Assembly (NCBI GenBank): GCA_922989275.2
Contig: OV277863.1
Location: 51,132,999 to 51,196,998, forward strand
Origin: Gari tellinella
Taxonomy: Eukaryota > Mollusca > Bivalvia > Cardiida > Psammobiidae
DNA length: 64,000 nt
Direction of reading: 5' to 3'
The position numbers were made by a program, and so were the translations under genes. A model generated the notes under the pieces. That model was not told the origin of the DNA. It did not search any database and was given only the letters and a program-made list of their open reading frames with translations. Positions 23,498 to 34,871 of this stretch are shown piece after piece. Numbering within the stretch: position 1 is the stretch's first letter; each line of letters begins with the position of its first letter.

Positions 23498-23749
23498 TTA
23501 ACCCTTTAACCAATAGCCTGTTTCTAGTAGTTAAGATATGTGACATATTAAAGCAGGCTGAAAGTAAAGCAGAATGTGCCCTAGGGCACATTCTGTTTTA
23601 CTTTCAGCCTACTTTAAGTTACTATCTGCTAGTGTATAGAAAATATTACTTATAGTACTTATTCATGACAATATAAAATGGAACTAATTTCTTTGGCGGA
23701 TGATTATAATGAATGCGCTAAAAGTCGCTTCTATGGGGGAAAGGGTTAA
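23498..23749. mobile_element. Family C MITE (TTAA ends, core 2 hairpin)
   Basis: It begins TTAACCCTTTAACCAATAGC and ends GGGGGAAAGGGTTAA, 252 bp. The hairpin reads TTAAAGCAGGCTGAAAGTAA onward with GAATGTGCCC paired to GGGCACATTC. Confidence 0.9.
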
Positions 23750-23833
23750 TATAGAGATTGTTGCGCTACTGTTTTCATTGGTCAAGTGTCTCCTTTCGAT
23801 GAGACCGACCTTGAGACAACTGTTGATTGACAC

Positions 23834-24047
23834 TTAACCCTTAGCCCGCGAAATAAATTGTCGTCTGCTATATTTCTCGTCTGCTTCAAGTTTCAAAGTG
23901 CTTCAAAGTTGCTCAAAATTGCTGAAAATGTTGTCCGAGTGTCAAACAGCTTGGATCCGGATGAGACTCCGAGTTACTCGGCGTCTCATCCGGATCCAAG
24001 CTGTTTGCACATGGAGCTATAGTCGTGAGTGACAGGCTAAGGGTTAA
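23834..24047. mobile_element. Family B MITE with altered but paired hairpin
   Basis: The ends TTAACCCTTAGCC and GGCTAAGGGTTAA are exact complements. The hairpin has GGATCCGGATGAGACTCCGA paired with CGGCGTCTCATCCGGATCC. Compared with the usual GATCAGACG the bases differ on both arms, so pairing is kept. Confidence 0.9.
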
Positions 24048-24384
24048 TAGTGAGAGGCTGACGACACGTATCATGGCATTTTGGCACACTCTTACTGCTA
24101 TGAAAAATGTACCGCTTAAGTTTACATTTGTTTATGGCGATAAAGATGCACAGCATGTTTTGAGCTGAAAATAAAAAATGTAACTAAATTGTCTTAATTG
24201 GAAATAGTAATAAGAAATGAGTGGGTTTTTTACTAATTAAAATTACGCCTTTTGTATTGAAATAACATATCACTATGTTGGCCCCCTCTAATAGGTAACA
24301 TGTGTATCTGTACAGTGTAAAGCATACGTTAAACCACTTCATTTGTTCATGTATATAAGTATTCTATAAAAAAAGATTTAAACC

Positions 24385-24634
24385 TTCTTTACTCTTTTAC
24401 TACCAATCTCATTCTGAGAACTTTACAATTTCACCGTTATATTATCGTCTGTTTCAATATTTATTTCTGCACTGTCGTTTCATAGTTAGATTTAAGGCAG
24501 CATGAGTGACGAAATGTCGAAACAAATGTCAAACAGTTAGAATGCTGATCAGACACCGCATTACGCGGCGTCTGATCAGGATCCAAAATGTTTGCAATTG
24601 CGTTTTTTGTCGGCATTGACAGTGGACGGGTTAA
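24385..24634. mobile_element. Family B MITE, worn left end
   Basis: The core 1 hairpin CAAACAGTTAGAATGCTGAT ... GATCAGGATCCAAAATGTTT is about 24529-24593. The right end is GTGGACGGGTTAAT; the left end TCTTTACTCTTTTACTACC is degraded. Confidence 0.7.
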
Positions 24635-26122
24635 TATTTATATACACGCGTCAACTAACGAACAGTAGCATATGTGTAAGTGCTTGGAAATGATTCATTC
24701 GAGTAAACCAATAAGAGAAGAATTGAATTAAAACAAACACTTCAGCATATTAATAGACAATTGAATGAGTGTACTTGGTAAAAAGCCCGGAAATACATCT
24801 AAATCAGATTAGAAATGTACGAACATGAAACGCAATTACAGGCGAAAAAGAACACTCATTTAACCTTCAGCTTGCTAGTAATCAACATTTCTATCTCAGT
24901 ATTTATGGATAGCAAATATTATCAGAGTATTCCTGCATTGTCAGTACATAATCTATTAAACCTGACAAACACTTTGTGTCCAGATGAGACGCAGAGTTAC
25001 ACTTCTCATCTGGAATTTAACTGTCAGAATTACGAAATACAGATTGTTTCTTGATATACCAAACTTAAACGATGCTCGTGTCCTTAATATTCCTCTTAAC
25101 TCAGGAAAAGTAATTGGTATCGAAGCAGTGGCATGAATAGAAATGGACTCCATAATTGTTTTGCAATCTGTAATCGGCTTCTGAATTAATAACAGGAAAT
25201 CCTGATTACCCCTGTCTCGGACAGTACTATAGCTTTGATTGAGTTTCTTTCATAGCGTTATGGTTTGGTTCAAAGCACAACATCAATGCCGCAATTAAAA
25301 CCAAAAGGTTTCTTTGGTCGTGTGTCCGTTCAGTATATACACGTTCATTATTTCAGAAATTAAGTTGTTGAAACGGTTTCTACATGTACATGGTACAAGA
25401 AAAACGTTTTAACTGCTACATAGGTCCGATGGAGAAGAATGTGCATTGGCGATACTTGTCAGACAGAGTTCATCAGCTAATAGTCAGGACTAAGCTGTGT
25501 GCAATCCTAATTTCAAAACTTAATATGAAACTGTATTATTTGATAAGACTCCCTTTTCTATTATCAATAAATTTGTATATATAACACAATAATATAAAAC
25601 ACGATTTGAAAGACATACATAACACATACAAATAGTTAAATGATCTAAACATGCATCTAATATAATTATATAAAACATGCAATATGTGTTTGATAAATGA
25701 AATTTCGAGAACTACAAACTATTTTGAAACATATATACCACATTAAGACCAGTTGTATTAAGTCATCCGAAGAGATAGTTTCGAAACATACAGTGGTATT
25801 AAGTTTTAATTAAATACTTTCTAAAGGCTTGTAAGGTTACTTTATTATTTCTCCATAGTCTTCTTCTTGTCACCGACATATTCATTTCGTTCTACTAATA
25901 GTTAATATTTTCACTTTACCCTATCCGACACTCCATTACGATAGAACGGGTGGGGCAAATTATGTCGTATAAACTCCGGCTTCTTATAATAGTAAATTTC
26001 TGCGAAGATACTCGTGTAATAAACATTTTATATGAATGTAAATCGCCAGTTATCCAACGATACATTATAAAAAATTAGAAAAACAAAAAGATTCCTATTA
26101 AAAATAATGTTGACGAAGATCA
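24635..26122. other. AT-rich spacer
   Basis: A decayed hairpin at about 24962-25030 (TGTCCAGATGAGACGCAGAG ... CTTCTCATCTGGA) is the only repeat seen. No gene was recognised. Confidence 0.5.
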
Positions 26123-26366
26123 GGGGCCCGTTTCAAAAAACCTCGTACGACAAATGTTGTCGTAAGTCAGATTATAAAAGTCTCAATACTTATTTATTTC
26201 TCCATCTAATCCTGTCATGTGACATCGTTTTTGGAATCGTCTTGAAAAGACGATTCCAAAGAGATGTAACAAGACAGGATTATATAGAGAAATCAGAAAT
26301 TAGATGTATTTTAAAGGTTTGACTTACGACAACATTTACCGTACGAAGTTTTATGAAAAGGTCCCC
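26123..26366. mobile_element. Family E MITE (GGAATCGTC hairpin)
   Basis: TIRs start GGGGCCCGTTTCAAAAAACC; the right end is GAAGTTTTATGAAAAGGTCC. The centre is again GGAATCGTCTTGAAAAGACG with its complement. Confidence 0.9.
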
Positions 26367-26931
26367 AGACAACTCCGACATACAAAGGTCTGCACTGACT
26401 TCTGGCAAAAGTTATTTTCTTATATTATACAAACCAATGTTAAGATGATAAATGACAAAAATAGTTTATGCATGAATATTAAGCGGGGAAGAGTTATGAC
26501 AAGGCTCATTTTTGCATCTGCGTAATTAAAGATCCGTGCAACGTAGCTCCTTATAATTTGGTATAATGGGGTAAATTATAAAGACACTTTCGAGTATGTG
26601 AGCGACATGTAGTTCATCTTCTGAGTGCAAGTATTAGGGTGCCTTATATTACACATACATAGAACTTGCGATTAAACTATTTGTCATGTCGACTTTGGTC
26701 GATGTAGAGCTCAAATAATTTGCGTGGTCAAGAGAGATGTTGAGATTAAATACATGATAAAAGTGGTGCAAAATTAGCCTCATCAGTTTTGTCTTGTATG
26801 AAAATGTGGCTGTGAAGATGACTTTTCTGTTCTTTCGATCAAAATACTTTGTAAGACTTGCAGCAATCCAAATTACTTTCAGTTGGGGTTGGGTTTAAGT
26901 ATTGTCTAAATGATAGTGCCGGTGTACAATC

Positions 26932-27151
26932 TTAACCCTTTCGACCCTACAGCCCTCTGTAGAGATAACTAATTTCATATGCAAACAGTGTAGACTCTAA
27001 TCAGAGGGCTCCTATATGAGCCCTCGGATCAGGGCCTGCACTCTTTGATAGTTTCACTGCTTTTTGTTGTCATATTAAACATGCAGCAGTAATAGACGAG
27101 TCCAACAGGACAATATATACCCAAAAAGATATTTAGGGTTGAAAGGGTTAA
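26932..27151. mobile_element. Family G MITE, diverged
   Basis: TTAACCCTTTCGACCCTA at the left and TAGGGTTGAAAGGGTTAA at the right are exact complements. The core is CAAACAGTGTAGACTCTAAT ... TCGGATCAGGGCCTGCACT. Confidence 0.85.
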
Positions 27152-27657
27152 TTGAAGCATCCGGATAGTGTTCATTAACTAATAGGCAACTGAAACTTCA
27201 AACGGACAATTGCTATTCTGGTTTCAAATTCAGTCTTTGTCAATGTGTTACTCGTAGTAGTAGGGTTTCGCTTTGTAAAACTGAAAAGCATTTCGCAAAC
27301 CCTGATTCGATGGCTCCTCTGATGAAAATGTGCATTGTTGGCATTAGAAAAGTGTACTCTTTACAGATGCAATACGTGTATGCGTGTCCTATTAGGAATT
27401 AATCGGTTAATTAAAAGCATAGTTCCGTCAACTTTTGTACAAAGATATTCAATTTGTTTTTATTTATTTCGGTTTCAAAGGTTAGATTGTGTTTCATTTG
27501 CTGCGTACTTCATTTGATTGCATACTATTAATCTTTCGCAAAAATAAATCGTTTCCATTAAATCGAAATAACTTTACGACCGAAATACAGACAATATCAT
27601 GCACATAATAGCGAGGAAATTAATAGCAAACAATTAGAAGAAATTCAACCATACATC
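27152..27657. other. Spacer without recognised features
   Basis: Nothing beyond short ORFs was seen. The preceding 26367-26931 is likewise featureless. Confidence 0.45.
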
Positions 27658-27934
27658 GTACAATACTGCCCCTCTACAACAACAACTAAAGGGAGACAAA
27701 TAGTGTGTGTGTTATTCGGAGGAAATTATTCTGGGAAGTGAAATTTTAGGTTTTGTCTTACATTCGCAAACAGCTTAAATCCAGATCAGACGCTGAGATA
27801 CTCGCCATCCTATCTGGATCTTGATCCAAGCTGTTAACAAGTATAAGCCGGTTTCCATCAATATAAAACCCATCTGAACTGCACACATGAGTGTGTCTTC
27901 CACTGGATGTTGTTGTAGAGACGGAGCTATATAG
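27658..27934. mobile_element. Family F MITE, reversed and worn
   Basis: TACAATACTGCCCCTCTACA at the left, GTTGTAGAGACGGAGCTATA at the right. The central hairpin CAAACAGCTTAAATCCAGAT ... GATCTTGATCCAAGCTGTT is partly decayed. It abuts the next A element. Confidence 0.75.
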
Positions 27935-27936
27935 TA

Positions 27937-28186
27937 TACAGTGGAGAATCTGTTATTCTTTCCCAATAAACGCGTTTACGCTAAAACTATTATTTACAGT
28001 GCAAACAGTTTGGAGCCAGATCAGACGCCGGGTAACCCGGCGTCTGATCAGGCTTCAAACTGTTTGCCACCAAGATAAACATGAAATATCAGAATTGTCC
28101 AAAAGTTGTTCTTTTCTACGTTTTAGTGCTTTGCGTTTGCGTACGTTTGCGTTTAAACGGGAAAGAATAACAGATTCTCCACTGTA
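27937..28186. mobile_element. Family A MITE (copy A4, reversed)
   Basis: Both TIRs are perfect to the eye. The core 1 hairpin is intact with tip CCGGGTAACCCGG. Confidence 0.95.
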
Positions 28187-30687
28187 ACAATGTAATGCAT
28201 TATTGTAACATGTAAATGGTGAAGTTCATATTTTGTCTACTACTCAATTACGATATCTAAAGCCACGTAAGGGCCGAAGCCGGTCGATATATATATTGTC
28301 AATAAAACTTCGATTGTGTGGTTATTTACAATTACCAGTTATCTTTCTAAAGTATATGTCAATCAGTTTAAATTTTACTGAAAACTGTCCATTGATCTGC
28401 TTCTACCGGTTTTTTTTTCAATGAACCTGATTGTCAGTTTATACACGACGCGCAAATTGCCATGATTGATATCAGTCGTATTCAGCAATATCAAGGTCAG
28501 CAATGTGTCAAGAATTCCAATCAAATAACTGCGTGGCTGTGGGGAGCATTCTTTATTACATTTATTTCCTCACTGACAAAATGTAATATGCTTCAAAATT
28601 GCTGTCATCTGATGTTTTTAAATGTTATAATGTGAACATTTTAGCCAAAGAAACATTAAATAATGAGGTCAAACAGTAAAGATAGCATTTAGACACTGAT
28701 TTACTCTGCGTCTAATCAGGATTGAAACTATTTGGAAATGTCAGTCTACTCAAAGTTCGGTAGTTAGGGTATTAATATCATTATTAGTATTGTTACTCCA
28801 GCATTGGCAATTAATAGCCAAGTTTAAATTCTTAGAACACATTTAGAACATGCTAAACAGAAAGAAACCAAATGTATAAATTGATTAACACAGAATTGTT
28901 ACAATTTAAATGTTTGTCTCGGAGAAACTATGCAATGCGAATGACGTTAAAACATAGTGTAACCCTTGAAAAGCTACTTTTTAAAATGCATGCATGGCTT
29001 TTTGTTTCAAAATCGCTATATGAATGACAAACGGTGTACCTGTCAATGATACAAGTGTGCATGTAAAGAGGGAATTCAAAACTCTGAGGGATCTAGAGGG
29101 AGCCTTATTCTGTTCAGAGTCTGCACTGTTTGCCTCACTGAAAAACATTGACATAAGCTAATCTAAATAGTAAAACATGAACTATACAAATATGGAAACT
29201 AGAATAACCCATTGAAGTTTCAGGGAGGAAAAAGTAAATTCGATTTAACATTTCGAGACAACATCAAACACGTTAACCATTTCATTTAAAAGAACCATGG
29301 TAGAAACCAATATCGGCGACACTTGAGTTTACAATTGATCATGTGAGTTCATCGTTGTATCAGAGAGGATACTGTTTTGCAGGATTTCTTGGCGCTCGAT
29401 GGATAATATACAATAAAGCGTTTTGCTGCGTGACACGACTTGACAATTTGCAAACTCTGATGAAGTAATTACAGAAAGCCAAATAGGCATACATATATCA
29501 CAATCTGTAATAAAGTGAGATTCTAAGAATTACGTAAGACTGAGATATACTGCTATATAAACATAGCGCTTTAATACATACCGTAAATATATACTGTATA
29601 CATGTACCTACCTTATTGAAGATTGAACACCATACTGTAGCTGACTAAGACCTATCTTAGTGCTGGAGAACTCTGAGGTACACTGGTTATGTGTAAACAG
29701 TTTGAGTCCTTGTTATACACCGGGTAATTCTTCGTCTGATTTGTGTCCATATTGTTTGACATACATATCTATGTGACCTAATATAAAATATATTAATTCT
29801 GAATCTAAGATTTAAAGCATATTTGGGAAGTGAAAGGATGAACATTGTCTTACCATGCATGTCTAACCCTTGGGCCATCGCAGTGGCTAATAGGTGACTT
29901 TGTATGCGGTTTGGATCGTTACCACGGCGTCTGATAAGGATAAAAAACAACGTTATGACACTCGTATAGATATTTTCTCGGTCAAACGGTCTAAAATCGT
30001 ACATGTAAATAATAGTTTACGCGAATCGTTCATGACGGACGATACAAATACGAAGAAATGGTTGAACCAGAAGATAAAAGTTTGCGATGTAAGGGTTAAT
30101 TCAAACTTTGAAATTAAATTCAGTTGCAGCATATCCGATATTATAGGAGTGATAAGGTCAAAGCAGAAAATTAAAGATTTGAGTGGGAGAGTATTTTATA
30201 CAGTAAATAAGTGTCAATGTAAGCAAAGAAGTTCAACCTCTTTAAACCCGTATCAAGAGCACAGATTTGAGGTCACCACTTGAATAGGGAAAATGTGGCC
30301 TATTTACCGTACGTCTATTTATGCGTGATGAGTTAACAAACCAGATCCATAGCGTCACCACAGAATATCTAAATCGCTTACTTGAAACTTGCATGTTTTT
30401 TCGTTGAGTGAAGTATCATCTATCAATAGTATTTAGAAGGGTTTTAATAAATCCGTTTAGTGATAACGACGTGATGTTGTTTCTTGAAAAGTGGCCCTAC
30501 TTGTTCAATCCTTACAGAGAAATACTAGTATATATTTAACAACATTTACGTTAAAAGCTGTCACCAGTTTTAGGATCTGGTTAAATATTTGCATTTCACG
30601 AATGAACTATTGTTGAAAATTTGCTAGTGAACCCCAGTTCAAATTTCATTTTAGCAATCATTTGGAATATTATAAAAATCTAATGCG
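28187..30687. other. Spacer with decayed family G and core 1 pieces
   Basis: Worn core 1 hairpins lie at about 28673-28736 and 29695-29760. A diverged family G element spans about 28960-29235 (right part GAAGTTTCAGGGAGGAAAAA). A 129-codon ORF at 29894-30283 has no recognisable domain and overlaps repeat debris. Confidence 0.5.
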
Positions 30688-30937
30688 TACAGTGGAGAAT
30701 CTGTTATTCTTTCCCGTTTAAACGCAAACGTACGCAAACGCAAAGCACTAAAACGTAGAAAAGAACAACTTTTGGACACTTCTGATAATTCATGTTTATC
30801 TTGGTGGCAAACAGTTTGGAGCCTGATCAGACGCCGGGTTACCCGGCGTCTGATCTGGCTCCAAACTGTTTGAACTGCAAATAATAGTTTTAGCGTAAAC
30901 GCGTTTATTGGGAAAGAATAACAGATTCTCCACTGTA
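30688..30937. mobile_element. Family A MITE (copy A5)
   Basis: A full-length 250-bp copy, almost identical to the copy at 61368-61617, with the complete core 1 hairpin. Confidence 0.95.
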
Positions 30938-31565
30938 CGTGATATCTTCCAACGTAGGTTTCATCAGGACATTGTTTAATCCATTTTAATTGTATCTTTA
31001 GATTACCTTGGATAAAATCTCTGACTGGCCTAGACTAAATCAGTTACAAGGAGAAAAAGAAGGTCATGAAGACTTAAGTATACCATAGAATTTAAGCGGA
31101 AGGGCATTTACGACCTCATTATCATGAAAAACGATCGAGTAATCCGATTTATAGATATAAAAAATGGCGAGGCGTAATACAATTAGCAAGAGCTGGTCTG
31201 AATAACGTACTCTTTTCAAAACACTTAAATGGATGAACACCATCCCCTACGTATTTTTCACTAAACCAATTTTATGTCCTGGCTTGTAGGTTGGCCGGTC
31301 ATACAAACTGATAAATATAGATCAGTTATATCTACAACATAGACTACGCATCTGTCTCTTACTCAATAACTAAATTCACTGGATTGCAGATTGGCTAATC
31401 ATAAAAACAAATAAATAAAGATAACGAGGTCATACGTAATGCCAGATGCACGGTAATGCTACATATTTAGTTTTATTTTAGCATTTTCTTTTCTTTTTGC
31501 AAATACACCATCCGTTGCGAGTCGTTTTAAGCGCCGAAAACAAACAAATGATTGGGTTACACTGC
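30938..31565. other. Spacer without recognised features
   Basis: No repeats or convincing ORFs were seen. Confidence 0.45.
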
Positions 31566-31816
31566 TTAACTCTTTCCTCCCTGAAACTTTAAATGGACAA
31601 TTCCAGTTTCCATTTTAGTCTAGTCCATTTCTGACTTTTAAGGGTTGTTTTTGTCAATGTTTGGCATTGTGACAAACAGTGAAGACCCTGATCAGAGGGC
31701 TCCTTTCGGAGCCCTCTGATCAGGATCTTCACTGTTTGCATAGGACAAGTGTACTATTCACATGTACACTGTTTGAAAAGCACGCCTATAGGCGGGACTA
31801 GGGTTCAAAGAGTTAA
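31566..31816. mobile_element. Family G MITE, well preserved
   Basis: TTAACTCTTTCCTCCCTGAA at the left; GGGTTCAAAGAGTTAA at the right. The hairpin is CAAACAGTGAAGACCCTGAT onward, with GGGCTCC TTTC GGAGCCC at the tip. The TTAA target and CYC-starting ends are of piggyBac type. Confidence 0.9.
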
Positions 31817-32498
31817 TCCATACTGCAATGCACAAGGTTGCGGGTAGGGTGGTCCTACATAGAAAAACAGATTACTAAAGAGGTATGCCATGATTCCCTT
31901 ATTATGAACCGAACCATCTACACGCTTAACTATTTTAATATGGGCGTTAAATTTATATGATCAAGGTATTCCTATTTCTAAAGTGCATAGAGTACGAAAA
32001 ACCATTCTAACTCCTCGGTGATCTTGCAAAGTCATCAACATATATATCACTAAGACTCATTCTACGGGGAAGACGTTATCCTTTCCTTAATAACTAGTCG
32101 ATGCTAAAACACCGTTTGAAAATAGTTCGGAGGTATATGAGTTCGAGTATATCTGAGCCTAGTCAGGCCTAAAATGTCAGTTCCACTTACATTTGCAAAA
32201 AGGTGTGATCCTAATCAGATGCCGCGTTACGTTCGGTTAGACTTTCATTATTATTAGACTCTAGTTGCTAAATATAAATATTTACTGTACATGTACTCAA
32301 TTACAGTCGAACCTCGATATTACCGGCATTTCTACTGTTGACCGTCACATTGTCGAAGTCTCTTAAGTCAAACTTATACGTATTTAATAGTAAAAATGTG
32401 GCTCAGTGACGTTTTAACTCTGAAATGCATATTTGTTCAAATGAGGCGACATCAAGATATTTTGTAGTTTGCGTTAGTATCAGTGTATACCATATGTG
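31817..32498. other. Spacer with a family N piece
   Basis: At about 32304-32430 lies TACAGTCGAACC-like sequence (ACAGTCGAACCTCGATATTA) and a hairpin TGGCTCAGTGACGTTTTAAC resembling the one at 41203-41398 (pogo-like ends). A half core 1 (GTGATCCTAATCAGATGCCG) lies near 32206. Confidence 0.55.
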
Positions 32499-32748
32499 TT
32501 AACTCATTATCCCCTGAAACTTCCAATGGACAATTCCAATTTACAATAAAGGCTGGTCCATTTTAGACTATTTAGAGGTGTTTTGATAATATATAGCAAA
32601 ATGACAAACAGTGAGGTCCCTGGTTAGAGGGCTCCTGCAGGAGCCCTCTAATCAGGGACTTCACTGTTTGCATTAGACACGTGTACTCTTCACATGTACA
32701 CTTTTAGTTAAGGACGCATATATGCGTCACTAGGGCTCAATGAGTTAA
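32499..32748. mobile_element. Family G MITE just upstream of the receptor exon
   Basis: TTAACTCATTATCCCCTGAA at the left and GGGCTCAATGAGTTAA at the right, with an intact hairpin AAACAGTGAGGTCCCTGGTT ... GGGACTTCACTGTTTG. Its right end lies 25 bp before the splice acceptor of the GPCR exon, so it forms the end of the putative intron. Confidence 0.9.
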
Positions 32749-32797
32749 TAAAATATTTTTTGCTTACTTTCAGATCACAAATTCGGTGTAACCAGTC
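32749..32797 (+). promoter_or_regulatory. Splice acceptor and 5' leader of the GPCR exon
   Basis: A T-rich tract (ATTTTTTGCTTACTTTCAG) ends in AG at 32773, a good acceptor. The 24-bp leader that follows contains a TAA (32789-32791) in frame with the ATG, so translation cannot begin in an upstream exon. The second ATG (32804) has the context ACCATGG, a better Kozak match than the first. Confidence 0.7.
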
Positions 32798-34210
32798 ATG
32801 ACCATGGCATCGACTTCAAATGACGACTCACAGCAAAATTACAGCAACGGTCACCAAAATGACTCTATTACTACCGCGTCCAATGACAAAAGCGGAAATG
32901 TATTTTGGAGTGCTGAGGCCTTGAGCAAAATCGCGCCAGTTCTTCTTGTCATGATTGCTACGATAATTGGAAACCTTGTTCTTATAGTACTCATTGTACA
33001 CAAACAAAGCCGTCGACGAAAACGGGTGAACGTGTTTATTGTCAATCTTGGTGTAGCTGATTTGACAGTAGCATTTATAACAATGACAACAGAACTTTTG
33101 GAGGCCGTATTCAAACAATGGGTTCTTGGAGCCTTTTTGTGCAAGTTTCTGTTATATTTTCAAGTTGTGACATTATCAAGTACGACATTTCTATTGACTG
33201 GAATGAGCATAGACAGGTATCAGGTTATTGTTCGACCATTACAATCGCTCAAACAAAGACCAAAAATTAAATCAAAAGTAGTGACAGCATGGTTGATGGC
33301 ATTTATATTTGCAGTTCCGCAAATATTCATCTTTGTTCAGGTTGATCAATACGATGAACGGAAGGAAACTTACGTACATATTTGTAAGAGTTCGGGGTAT
33401 AGTCATGAGTGGCAAAGGAAGTTTTATTTCACCTTTCTAACCTTTTACATTTTATTGCTTCCGGCGGGAATAATGCTCTTTTGTTACACAGCGATAGCAA
33501 GGGCCATTTGGAATCGAGGGCAACAAAGTGAAAGGTCGGCAATTACTCCGTACAGAGTCAGCGCAAGTTCACCACGAATGTCAATGAAAAGGAGTGCAAT
33601 ATCATCAGCTAGGAGGAAAGTAGTGTTCATGACATTATCAGTTATTATTGCATATCTTGTATGTCTTACACCTTACTTTATTATATGTTTGATCAGGATT
33701 TACAGCCAATACTCAGTCAAATTAAGAAATGCGCTTGGTGTATCGCAAGTGATTTTCATGCTCCATTCTGCTCTGAATCCAATTTTGTACGGTTTATTCA
33801 CCTTCCGCAAGAGCCATTTGAGAGCGATGTGCTCCCTGTTTATGTCCCGGCCTAAATATAAGAAGAGCCTATCGAATGAAAAGCGGCAAACAAAGCCTTC
33901 ATCTCGTTTCAATATTCGGAAACTATTTCTATCTTTCAAAAGGTCAAATTCGGGCGAAACTAGTGTTATCATAGCAAACCATGTTGCAAAAGAGGAAATC
34001 AGCATCAAGTTAAAGAACAGAGAGAAATCAAAATATATGTCGTCATTACGTGTTAACTCAGGAAAACAGCAAACGAATACATATTCTCAGACGGGGAACT
34101 TTGCACATCGCAACAGTAGCAGTCATGCATCCACGTCATCGGAGGAGCTTCCTATATGTGTCCATACGACGGCGCCTGCTGACAGTGGCACTGCGGTGTC
34201 AGATGTGTAA
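32798..34210 (+). CDS. Rhodopsin-class GPCR, vasopressin/CCAP/neuropeptide-S receptor-like
   Basis: This encodes a 470-residue plasma-membrane receptor that probably binds a neuropeptide and signals through G proteins. The N-terminus has N-glycosylation sequons at N14 and N21 and no signal peptide. Seven membrane segments lie at about 45-68 (GN at 58-59), 77-100 (NLGVAD, D88), 113-137, 158-181 (W165), 208-236 (P222), 274-300 and 312-335. C115 and C196 can form the usual extracellular disulfide. DRY is at 139-141, in the context SIDRYQVIVRPL, and NPILY at 327-331. C345 may be palmitoylated. The Ser-rich tail ends SDV, a possible class I PDZ ligand. TM6 reads VCLTPY: the usual CWxP tryptophan is leucine (L290). 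Start: ATG 32798 follows an in-frame stop; M3 (32804) is an alternative with a better Kozak context. The coding region is complete in one exon. The family is certain; the subgroup is judged from short motifs and the ligand is unknown. Confidence 0.95.
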   Translation: MTMASTSNDDSQQNYSNGHQNDSITTASNDKSGNVFWSAEALSKIAPVLLVMIATIIGNLVLIVLIVHKQSRRRKRVNVFIVNLGVADLTVAFITMTTELLEAVFKQWVLGAFLCKFLLYFQVVTLSSTTFLLTGMSIDRYQVIVRPLQSLKQRPKIKSKVVTAWLMAFIFAVPQIFIFVQVDQYDERKETYVHICKSSGYSHEWQRKFYFTFLTFYILLLPAGIMLFCYTAIARAIWNRGQQSERSAITPYRVSASSPRMSMKRSAISSARRKVVFMTLSVIIAYLVCLTPYFIICLIRIYSQYSVKLRNALGVSQVIFMLHSALNPILYGLFTFRKSHLRAMCSLFMSRPKYKKSLSNEKRQTKPSSRFNIRKLFLSFKRSNSGETSVIIANHVAKEEISIKLKNREKSKYMSSLRVNSGKQQTNTYSQTGNFAHRNSSSHASTSSEELPICVHTTAPADSGTAVSDV

Positions 34211-34259
34211 AGGTTACTGCTCAAGTGAAAACAGTTCAATATTATTATTATTTTTTAGT
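34211..34259 (+). other. Start of the receptor 3' UTR
   Basis: About 50 bp of AT-rich sequence separates the stop codon from the next transposon. No AATAAA is present here, so the transcript probably runs through the downstream MITEs. Confidence 0.5.
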
Positions 34260-34871
34260 TCAAGGCTCCCTTCCTACAACGGCCCTCCAAACAACGATTC
34301 CCTCCCTATAACAACGCATGTCGCTGTTCCCCACTAAAAGATAATCATTTTAATACTTCTACCACTGTAATAGCGCCTGCTTAAATTACCTTCTGTTGTT
34401 GGTTCTCAAAGTTACAAATCAGTGGACTTTCGGACAAACAAAATATAATGACGAGTGACAAACAGCTTGAATCCAGATCAGACGCCGCGTTACGCGGCGT
34501 CTGATCTGGATTTAAGCTGTTAGAAAATGAAAACCAAGGCTTCCCTATAACAACTCCCTCAAAACAACACATCCAATCGTTGTCTCCCAGTATGTGTCGT
34601 TGTAAAGATGGAGTTCAGGGGCCCGTTTCATAAAACTTCTTACGATAAATGTTGTCGTAAGTCAGATTATAAAAGTCTCAATAACTACATGTATGTATTT
34701 CTCCATCTAATCCTGTCTCGTGACATCTCTTTGGAATCGTCTTGAAAAGACGATTCCGAAGAGATGTCACAAGACAGGATAAGATAGAAAAATCAGAATA
34801 AAATGTTTTTTAAAGTTTTGACTAACGACAACATTTGTCGTAAGAAGTTTTATGAAACGGGCCCCTGTATC
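34260..34871. mobile_element. Family F MITE interrupted by an E element
   Basis: The left end GGCTCCCTTCCTACAACGGC and a perfect core 1 hairpin at about 34457-34531 (CAAACAGCTTGAATCCAGAT, tip GCCGCGTTACGCGGC) are followed by the F right-end sequence GTGTCGTTGTAAAGATGGAG. This runs into the E insertion and ends CTGTA after it. It probably forms part of the receptor 3' UTR. Confidence 0.8.
34618..34866. mobile_element. Family E MITE inside the F element
   Basis: GGGGCCCGTTTCATAAAACT and its complement flank a GGAATCGTCTTGAAAAGACG hairpin. It closely matches the copies at 20645 and 26123. Confidence 0.9.

Noticed and set aside
29894..30283. 129-codon ORF
   Set aside because: It has no recognisable domain, overlaps decayed repeat sequence and shows no splice or start signals that set it apart from chance ORFs.
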